A stretch of 64,000 nt of DNA from Diplonema papillatum (taxonomy: Eukaryota > Euglenozoa > Diplonemea > Diplonemida > Diplonemidae). The stretch spans positions 17,501 to 81,500 of the forward strand of contig JAPJBO010000393.1 in the NCBI GenBank assembly GCA_030068145.1, given 5' to 3'. This document shows positions 57,901-64,000 of the stretch, piece after piece. The notes below the pieces were generated by a model, which saw only the letters and a list, made by a program, of their open reading frames with translations, ran no database searches and was not told where the DNA came from. Each line of letters begins with the position of its first letter. Position 1 is the stretch's first letter. A program made the translations under genes and the position numbers.

Positions 57901-59113
57901 TTTCATCGTGTACGACCTGCCGAACAGAGACTGCCACGCGAAGGCTTCGAACGGGGAGATCTGCTGCACGTACTTGCCTGATGGAAGGTGCGACTACATG
58001 GCACAGAGTGACTGCTCCGCCGGGTTGCAGGAGTACCAGACGACGTACATCGACCCCCTTGTCGACGTGTTCTCTCAGTACCAAGGCATTGTGCCGATGG
58101 TCCTCGTGATCGAGCCGGACTCGCTGCCGAACCTCGCAACCAACCTCGGGGATCCTCGATGCAGCAACCAAGCCACTCAGAACGCTTACAAGCAGGGTAT
58201 CGCGTACGCGATCAACCAGTTTGCAGAGAAGGTTCCGCAGGCAACTATTTACTTGGACGCTGCGCACGGTGGCTGGCTTGGATGGGAGAACAACATCGCC
58301 TCCTTCAACACGCTGCTTCAAGGCATGAACATCTTGAGCAAGATCAGAGGTTTCGCTACGAACGTTGCCAACTACCAGCCTGTTGGTGAGTCGTGCCCGT
58401 CGTACGGGTTCTGCGTGAACAACCAGAACCAGGGCCACCCTTGCTGTGATGACCCGTGCAACGTTCAGTCGCAGTACAACCACGGCCACAACGAGGCCAA
58501 CTACGTCATGATGTTGCGGCAGACATTCCCCGGCAAGTTCGTCATCATCGACACCGGCAGGAATGGTGTTGAAGACATGAGGAACGACTGCGGCAACTGG
58601 TGCAATGCGCGTGGTGCGGGTATCGGGCGCGTGCCGTCTATTTCCACGGGCATCCAAATGGTCGATGCGTTCTACTGGCTGAAGACACCGGGTGAGTCGG
58701 ACGGTTGCACCCAGATTCTGCCGAGCGGTGGCGCCTGCCCTCGATTCGACGACTTTTGCGGATCGGCTGACAGTCTTGGTTCTGCGTCTGGGGAGCCGCG
58801 ATCGCCTGAGGCTGGCCACTGGTTTGACTACCAGATCAAGCAACTGGCCGCCAACGCGAACATGTACCCGAATGGTGTTCCGCCGCCTGTGACACCGTCC
58901 ACACCTCCTCCTGTGACACCGTCCACACCTCCCCCTGTGGCGCCGCCGACACCTCCTTCTGTCACTCCGCCCAGTCCTTGTCTGTACGGCGGCTGCACGG
59001 ACGGAGGTGTTTGTTGCGGCAACACCGCCTGCTACACGCTGCTCTCCGGATTCCCGATCGGAATGTGCATGCCCAGCTGCAACAGCGCGCACTGGGACTG
59101 CACGCTGCAGTGA
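54941..59113 (+). CDS. Secreted cellulase with three GH6 domains
   Basis: 1390 aa, no introns. Residues 1-17 (MRSQALFCLLAAATVAA) are a signal peptide. Three GH6 catalytic domains begin at residues 18, 469 and 911 (NPFDNGGNWYVNPSYYASLD), nearly identical even at DNA level. GH6 enzymes hydrolyse beta-1,4-glucan with inversion. Each domain keeps WWID (Asp64 in the first), YDLPNRDC (Asp104, the expected general acid), VIEPDSLPNL (Asp167) and GESDG, which correspond to the key aspartates of fungal Cel6A. Extra Cys pairs (ICCTYL, HPCCDDPC) distinguish it from the fungal form. (TTP)n linkers join the domains, the first three TTP units longer than the second. The end is a Pro/Thr linker and a 44-residue Cys-rich module (YGGCTDGGVCCGNTACYTLL), a possible carbohydrate-binding domain. 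Acts outside the cell. Confidence 0.95.
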   Translation: MRSQALFCLLAAATVAANPFDNGGNWYVNPSYYASLDSSINTASGAVKTTLQSMRDIPSAWWIDVKAKVYGDNTNTVEGILKDAASKANPPLVTFIVYDLPNRDCHAKASNGEICCTYLPDGRCDYMAQSDCSAGLQEYQTTYIDPLVDVFSQYQGIVPMVLVIEPDSLPNLATNLGDPRCSNQATQNAYKQGIAYAINQFAEKVPQATIYLDAAHGGWLGWENNIASFNTLLQGMNILNKIRGFATNVANYQPVGESCPSYGFCVNNQNQGHPCCDDPCNVQSQYNHGHNEANYVMMLRQTFPGKFVIIDTGRNGVEDMRNDCGNWCNARGAGIGRVPSISTGIQMVDAFYWLKTPGESDGCTQILPSGGACPRFDDFCGSADSLGSASGEPRSPEAGHWFDYQIKQLAANANMYPNGGAPPAGPTTPTTPTTPTTPTTPTTPTTPTTPTTPTTPTTPTNPMPPTTGNPFDNGGNWYVNPSYYASLDTSINTASGVVKTTLQSMRDIPSAWWIDVKAKVYGDNTNTVEGILKDAASKANPPLVTFIVYDLPNRDCHAKASNGEICCTYLPDGRCDYMAQSDCSAGLQEYQTTYIDPLVDVFSQYQGIVPMVLVIEPDSLPNLATNLGDPRCSNQATQNAYKQGIAYAINQFAEKVPQATIYLDAAHGGWLGWENNIASFNTLLQGMNILSKIRGFATNVANYQPVGESCPSYGFCVNNQNQGHPCCDDPCNVQSQYNHGHNEANYVMMLRQTFPGKFVIIDTGRNGVEDMRNDCGNWCNARGAGIGRVPSISTGIQMVDAFYWLKTPGESDGCTQILPSGGACPRFDDFCGSADSLGSASGEPRSPEAGHWFDYQIKQLAANANMYPNGGAPPAGPTTPTTPTTPTTPTTPTTPTTPTTPTNPMPPTTGNPFDNGGNWYVNPSYYASLDTSINTASGVVKTTLQSMRDIPSAWWIDVKAKVYGDNTNTVEGILKDAASKANPPLVTFIVYDLPNRDCHAKASNGEICCTYLPDGRCDYMAQSDCSAGLQEYQTTYIDPLVDVFSQYQGIVPMVLVIEPDSLPNLATNLGDPRCSNQATQNAYKQGIAYAINQFAEKVPQATIYLDAAHGGWLGWENNIASFNTLLQGMNILSKIRGFATNVANYQPVGESCPSYGFCVNNQNQGHPCCDDPCNVQSQYNHGHNEANYVMMLRQTFPGKFVIIDTGRNGVEDMRNDCGNWCNARGAGIGRVPSISTGIQMVDAFYWLKTPGESDGCTQILPSGGACPRFDDFCGSADSLGSASGEPRSPEAGHWFDYQIKQLAANANMYPNGVPPPVTPSTPPPVTPSTPPPVAPPTPPSVTPPSPCLYGGCTDGGVCCGNTACYTLLSGFPIGMCMPSCNSAHWDCTLQ

Positions 59114-59309
59114 GGCACGCCACGAATTGCACTGGGCCAGCCGAGGGGCGTCGTCGGATCCGTCTCTTGAAAGCACGCGCTTGCTCATCTAGGTTCCATC
59201 TTTTCAGACGAGCAAACGCGACACCCTTTTTCGATTTGTCGTCTCTGGCGGTCGCCTTTACGCATATTGTTTGAGACCGACACATGCATTTCAAGTTCAA
59301 ACTGCTACA

Positions 59310-59610
59310 TACCGTAATTGGAATAATGTTGAACTGGACTAAAGCTGGAACGGGTAAATGACAGACCGGGTAAAACCTGGGACACCCGCGGGTGTCCCAG
59401 GTAGTTACTTGAGTGTGGTGGTCCTGCAGCCTGTCCTATGACAGCGGTCGAGCTGAGTATTGAGCAGCCCAAGGCGCGGGCAAGCACCAGGGTCGCGTAT
59501 TGTGCAACGTCCGGAGACCTCGAGAACAAATAATGTCGAACCTGAGATACCCAGCCCCATTTTTGGGGGGGTCCCAGTTTTACCCGGTTCAACATTAATC
59601 CAATTCCGGT
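59310..59610 (+). mobile_element. Element family S, copy 2 (uninterrupted)
   Basis: About 300 bp bounded by ACCGTAATTGGAATAATGTT and GTTCAACATTAATCCAATTC-CGGT, with GGGTAAAACCTGGGACACCC-GCGGGTGTCCCAG as an internal hairpin. It lacks the family A insertion seen at 45778-45952. It starts about 200 bp downstream of the cellulase stop. Confidence 0.82.
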
Positions 59611-60823
59611 TCCTAGATGGTGCGAGTCTATCGTCACAGACAGTTGCTGCATATCAAGTTCAAACGACCAACACCACTGCATGCACGGAATCTTCTTGAA
59701 GTTTTGCAAACCTTACCACTGCATTGTACGAAACACCTTCTCGAAGTTTTGCAAACGGACGTAGGGGTTCCGAGGATGTTGTGGCAGCACCACGGCCCTC
59801 CCAATGTTTTGAGCTCTGCTTCGTTTCCTCCTGCTTACGAGGAAGGAAGCAGGGCAAACACAAGAAGGGGGGGAGGGGGGGCGATCAACGGGCACCCTGT
59901 CTTTTTTTATCCCCCCTTCCGCTCAACCCGTACCACTTGTCGTGGCGCGGAGAAATACCGCCAGATACATAAACCAGCGGAGAGAAGGGGCCCGAGCATT
60001 CAATCAAAACCCTCGGCTCAAGCAGAATACAGGCCTCGCTTTCGGTTGGCAAGCATTGCTCCCCTCTTGCCCGCAGGTTACCATTCACGCACCACAAGGA
60101 GTCCAAAAGCGAAGCAACAGCACCAACACGGAAGCGCACGGCTCACTCTGTCAAAGGACCACACCACAAGCCGCCAAAGTGCCGCTGCGAGAACCGGCAC
60201 CGCGGTGCATAGAGCGTCAGCCTATCGAGGATTCAACCGGCTTCCCTCGTCTTTTGTCCGGGGGGTCATTTTTTCTCTCACCCCACCTTTCTTGTTCCCT
60301 CTTACTATTTTTTCCGTGTATCTTTTATGAACCCCCACCCTGGCCAATGGTGCGAGTGTACATCCGTTTCGCGATCGCCAACGTACACGTGGATGCGACA
60401 CAAAAATGTTTGCGTCTTTTTTTGTTGCTCGCCTTGGGGACAGCTCGATCCTTCAGGGATGGGAGCGGGGAAGCTGCCAGACGAAGAACCGTGCTGTATC
60501 TGGACGTGAGGTCATGCAGGTCTACCCCTACACGACAAGACACACGAACACAACCGGTCAAAAGCCCTGAGAAAATTATTCGTAGTTGCGCTGTATGCCC
60601 CCTCTAACCTCCGTCGAAACAGGCACCGGGCAACTCCTCCAAGTATTTTCAATCTGTATTGTCAAGATCTGCGACCCAACGATCCCTACAGATAGATTAC
60701 GTTCGGCGATCTATACGTATATCTCGCATCACAGCGCCCTGCCACCCTTATTTCAACAAAACTACGCATTCTTTTTTTGCCCCTTCTTTTTTTTTTTTCA
60801 AACAAAAGCGCCAGCTTGAAAAG
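59611..60823. other. Intergenic; diverged family B remnant
   Basis: At about 60462-60650 a remnant of MITE B is visible (AAGCTGCCAGACGAAGAACC, GACGTGAGGTCATGCAGGTC-TACCCCTACACGACA). The overlapping open frames at 59617-60330 and 59942-60607 have no recognisable family. Confidence 0.5.
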
Positions 60824-61071
60824 AAATTCTCGACGATGCTGCCTGACAAAGAACAGAAAGGATCCCAAGTGCTGTAACTACCGAACCACGTGTTGAACTA
60901 CCCCTACACGATCAAATCACACAAACACAACAGGTCAAAGTCCTGAGTGAGGGAACAACACACGGTGGTGTAAGCGAAGAACAAAACAGACTGTGCTTGT
61001 ATTGTATTTTCCCCTCTACCTCTATATCTCCTCCCTTCCATTCGGAGTCGAAGCAGCTACGTCGAGTATTG
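60824..61071 (+). mobile_element. MITE family B, copy 4
   Basis: AAATTCTCGACGATGCTGCC at the left, GCAGCTACGTCGAGTATT at the right, followed by a T run. Interior as in copy 2 but about 20 bp shorter, with GGACGTGAGGTCATGCGGGT missing. Confidence 0.78.
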
Positions 61072-61449
61072 TTTTTTTTTTTTTTTTTTTTTGAAAAGAA
61101 ACGAAGCACCCGTCGCTTCGGCTTTTGCTAGTCGGAGCCGAAGACGGGCTCGAAAATCTTTCTCCCCACCCCCCGCAATATTCGTATATCGTCCTGAAGG
61201 GGTTCGTGCCTGCGCTCTCACAGCGGCCGGGTTGGTGCAACCAGCCACAGGGGACCCCTCACGCCTCGTTTTTGCAGCAGCTCCGCGCGAGTGTCCGCCT
61301 ATTGTGCTCGTACCAAACCTTCACGGCTGGGGATACGTAGTCATGCCCAAAAGAAATCAGAACCGAGCTGGCGCTCTCACGTTTTGCGTCTCCAGGGCGA
61401 CGAAACACGTCAGCAGAACGGCCTGCTGTGACGTGCCAGAAATTGTAGG

Positions 61450-61555
61450 TGTTTAGGTCAGGAGTTCTGATCAGCCACCAAAACACGCTGCCTGGTAAAT
61501 ACAAGCGGGGAAACGATCAACCGGCACGTACAAACAAAATGTCTTCACCCTGGAG
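61450..61555. repeat. Family A fragment with an inverted segment
   Basis: GTTCTGATCAGCCACCAAAA-CACGCTGCCT (reverse orientation) is joined directly to GGTAAATACAAGCGGGGAAA-CGATCAACCGGCACG (forward orientation). In intact copies these two parts are adjacent and in the same orientation. Confidence 0.75.
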
Positions 61556-62109
61556 GCGCAGTGTCTGAACTCCAGCCCCGGTTCTGACTTTTTTGACATG
61601 AGTACATATGTCCCGCATCTGTGTAGGTCGACGAACCGAAGCCCGGAGCAGATAGGGGTCTTCCGGTGTGTTGCGCACAAACCATATTCCAAGCGCGTCT
61701 TCGCCTCCCCTCACAAGTTTGTTCTCGGTAACCTTGCGACGGCTAGCGCACACCATCCGGTCGTTGGAAGGCTGCCCTGTTTTCATTTGTTTCTCTCTCT
61801 CACCAGCTGCTTTGAACAAGCACCCGCCTTCGTCGGTGCTCGAAGGTGGCCGCCCGGCGCATATCGCAAACCACACCTACGGCAGCATCTGCATCCATGC
61901 AACACATATATTGGGCGCACGGACGACGGCGACTAACATCAACATCAGCAGCCACAGTACCGGCCCGACCGAGTCGCCGGTGCGCAATCGACGTTGGTAG
62001 TTACTCTGACGCGAGGACGCCTGGGGTGCGCTGACTTGATGTGCTGCGGGCTCTCCTCTTTTTTCAACCGCCCAAATGAAGAGTGAACTCCTGACGACCC
62101 GTATTCTGC
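61556..62109. other. Intergenic, no gene recognised
   Basis: Open frames of about 110 codons on both strands overlap; none is recognisable. Confidence 0.4.
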
Positions 62110-62262
62110 GCTGTCTATGTACTCGCTGCAGCAGAGCCGCACTGCAGCGCGCCTCCGGAGCGACTTACGCCCGCCGTAGCAGTGCGAAGAGAAGTGAGGA
62201 GACCGGAAACTCCCCGGAGAGATGGTCCCTGCACTCTCACTCGTCTCTCTCTCTCTATGTTG
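62110..62262 (+). repeat. Family D, copy 5
   Basis: TGCAGCAGAGCCGCACTGCA, GACTTACGCCCGCCGTAGCA, CTCCCCGGAGAGATGGTCCC and TC tail. Closest to the copy at 585-745. Confidence 0.65.
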
Positions 62263-62930
62263 CCTTCAACACTTGGCAACCGATTCCGGTAAAGACGTTC
62301 AACACAAGGTAGTGCTTTCAAAGACCAGCCACCCTTTCAGGTCATGGCAGGTAAAGGCGCCGCATTCGAGCTAACCTGACTGCACCAGAGTCCTGCCTAG
62401 TCAAAATCAGCACCAAGAGGAAAGTGTTTTGAGCGAGCTTTAACTCTAAAAAACGCCAAAATCTGCCGCTCCACTATCCAACATCGTACCTTCTTGCAGG
62501 CAAAGAACGAGATATCTCCCGGGAACGCGTAGAAGAAAAGAAAAAGGATCAGAACAAAAGACACAACGGAATAAAAACAAATTGAAAAAAAAAAAAAGTA
62601 AGAAGGGCACAAGAACCAAGGACAGTGGGCGGCCGCTTCGGGGCGAACATACGGTTCCCGCCATAGAAGAAAGGAAAAGCAAATAGAAAGACCACGGGTC
62701 CAACACACCTTGTCAGCTGAGGGGTGCACCGACTGACGGACGAAGCCTCCGTCGCCCCCCGACGCGAGTAGGTATCCCTGGGGAAAACGGCTCCTACGAC
62801 GACGACGGCGTATGCTTTTTCCTTGTTTTGTGTTTTTTTTTTGTGTGTACGACAATAGGTGTCATGGGGGCCTTCACCGTTGACCGCACCTTAATTGAGT
62901 CGCGGTCGCCGATCCCCCAACCACCAGCAT
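62263..62930. other. Intergenic, no gene recognised
   Basis: A-rich and T-rich runs near 62585 and 62826. A 152-codon - strand frame here is low-complexity and hydrophobic and has no family signature. Confidence 0.4.
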
Positions 62931-63270
62931 CATGTACTTGATGCGACGCGGAACAAGTGCTGACAGCACCGGCGAATATAGGGCCACAAACGTGGCAAAC
63001 CGACCGGTCGGGGGGTGCTTAGCAGCCAATGGCCTGATGGCTGAGTGCACACCTAAGCAGGGCTCCATTCTCGTCTTGTAGCCGTGTTGTGTATAAGGCT
63101 TCGTGGGGGCCTGGTCGACCTCATCACAGTAGGCGCAACCTTTCTCGACAGTGATTGGACAGTCGGGACGCCGGGGGCGGGTCTCCATGAAGAAGAGAAA
63201 GTAAAGCAAGACCTGCCCCCTGCGCCTGCTGTCTCCGGCTGCTTCGGCAGACGACACGTACTACTACTAG
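62931..63270 (+). mobile_element. Element family P, copy 4 (reference orientation)
   Basis: Left end CATGTACTTGATGCGACGCG, interior 62996-63218, right end GCCTGCTGTCTCCGGCTGCT-TCGGCAGACGAC with ACTACTACT tail. The left GACAGCACCGGCG and right CGCCTGCTGTC are inverted repeats. The interior contains no protein. Confidence 0.85.
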
Positions 63271-63315
63271 ACAGGGGTTGTTACAGTTAAAAAGAGCTGG
63301 CAGCGGTCCTCTTTG

Positions 63316-63492
63316 TATGAGCCGGTCCATCCCCTCTTGATAGACCGTGATAGACCGAAGAATACAACACCAGGCTATTCGATGCAGCTCTAGGGACTAG
63401 AGATGGACCTGATAGACCGTGGTGGACCGTGATTCACTGTGATAAACAGAGGCAGGCACTTCGTTGCAGTTTCAAGAGATAGGGACGGACCG
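63316..63492 (+). repeat. Repeat family Q, copy 2
   Basis: Near-identical to 34284-34460, from GAGCCGGTCCATCCCCTCTT to AGAGATAGGGACGGACC. Confidence 0.8.
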
Positions 63493-63589
63493 GCTCAATG
63501 TAGTAATCTCAAAGGCAAGGCAAAGTGTGGTACTCATCGGCATGCCGATGACTCCCCACTATCGCAACAGTATTCCACAATCTCAAAGG

Positions 63590-63668
63590 GAGGGGGTAAA
63601 TGTGCTGTAGCCCACACGAAACACAGGTAAATCTGGGTTTAGTGGCGGGCGTAAGCGTTCAACAAACA
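63590..63668 (+). mobile_element. MITE family C fragment
   Basis: GGGGGTAAATGTGCTGTAGC, CCACACGAAACACAGGTAAA, and GGCGGGCGTAAGCGTTCAAC. Both ends are missing. It stops about 70 bp before the last gene. Confidence 0.7.
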
Positions 63669-63735
63669 CAACCACACATTCTTACAGCAGCCGCAGCGGC
63701 GAGAGAGTGAGGCGGCGGGGGGCGCCGGACGAAGC

Positions 63736-64000
63736 ATGAGCGAAAAGCAGAGCAGCGTAGGGCTGCCCGTCCCCCTGCACACCGCCGTGTACCACCAGCA
63801 GTACCAGCAGCTACAGCAGCAGCAGCAGTACCAGCAGCTGCAGCAGCAGCACCACCACCGCTCCCTGTACCAACAGCCGCCTCCGTCGGCTTCGTACGGA
63901 CACCATGCGTCGCAGCCAGCCTACGGCATGTCGCCGTCGCACCCTATGTACTATTCGTATCCACCGGTCTACCCCGCTTCTCATCACCCTTCCCACACCC
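63736..64000 (+). CDS. N-terminus of a poly-Gln/His/Tyr-Pro-rich protein (cut by window end)
   Basis: ATG in the context GACGAAGCATGAGC opens a frame that stays open to the window end (88 codons). MSEKQSSVGLPVPLHTAVYH is followed by Gln runs broken by Tyr and Leu (QQYQQLQQQQQYQQLQQQHH), then Pro/Tyr/Ser/His-rich sequence (YGMSPSHPMYYSYPPVYPAS). Such disordered, prion-like N-termini are common in RNA-binding proteins and transcriptional regulators, but no domain is visible, so no function is claimed. The preceding ACATTCTTACAG (63673-63684) could be a 3' or trans-splice acceptor. Confidence 0.7.
   Translation, partial: MSEKQSSVGLPVPLHTAVYHQQYQQLQQQQQYQQLQQQHHHRSLYQQPPPSASYGHHASQPAYGMSPSHPMYYSYPPVYPASHHPSHT

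Noticed and set aside
55052..59188. 1378-codon frame on the - strand opposite the cellulase
   Set aside because: Shadow of the GC-rich GH6 gene; the + strand frame has clear catalytic motifs, the - strand frame is Arg/Val-rich with none.

Overview
The window is nuclear DNA of a large-genome protist. Seven protein-coding genes can be supported. All lie on the + strand, and they are separated by 2-16 kb of repeat-rich DNA. Coding DNA is strongly GC-rich against a mixed-composition background. Six genes are uninterrupted within the window (the last only as far as it runs); one has four GT-AG introns full of repeats. A decayed SSU rRNA fragment near 35.0 kb reads most like the euglenozoan form of that conserved stretch. 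One-strand gene order, few introns, transposon-filled introns and spacers, and a polysaccharide-degrading enzyme would fit a diplonemid-like euglenozoan. That placement is an inference. A dinoflagellate or another repeat-rich protist is not excluded.

Layout: 1-8.9 kb holds repeats (112-bp, ~62-bp and ~186-bp tandem arrays, MITE and SINE-like pieces). 9.97-14.54 kb is a 1523-aa protein with a Lys/Cys repeat, an arginine-type ADP-ribosyltransferase domain and a C-terminal LamG-like domain. 16.80-17.92 kb is a 373-aa triose-phosphate/nucleotide-sugar type transporter. 18-26.6 kb is repeats. 26.65-32.43 kb is a five-exon, 896-aa HIBCH-family protein that has lost its catalytic residues and resembles mitoribosomal protein mS47. 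36.43-37.99 kb is a 517-aa START-domain protein. 40-49 kb is repeats, including a 48-bp minisatellite and a transposon nested inside a MITE. 49.32-51.05 kb is aspartyl-tRNA synthetase. 54.94-59.11 kb is a secreted cellulase with three nearly identical GH6 domains. A poly-Q protein starts at 63.74 kb and runs off the window.

The most striking feature is that genes are flanked by tandem, decaying copies of their own ends ('echoes'). Five of the six complete genes (all but the cellulase) are followed by 2-6 degenerate copies of their 3' coding end plus 3' flank. The AspRS and ADP-ribosyltransferase genes are also preceded by copies of their 5' flank and first coding segment. The cellulase has no echoes but is itself an in-frame triplication. 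I know of no named system that explains this.

A second theme is mobile elements rearranged inside themselves. One short element family has the same outer ends in two copies but an interior of about 224 bp flipped between them. A copy of a second family also contains an inverted segment. The genes have no obvious shared pathway. They look like ordinary, independently acting genes in a repeat-rich genome, possibly expressed from one long transcription unit.
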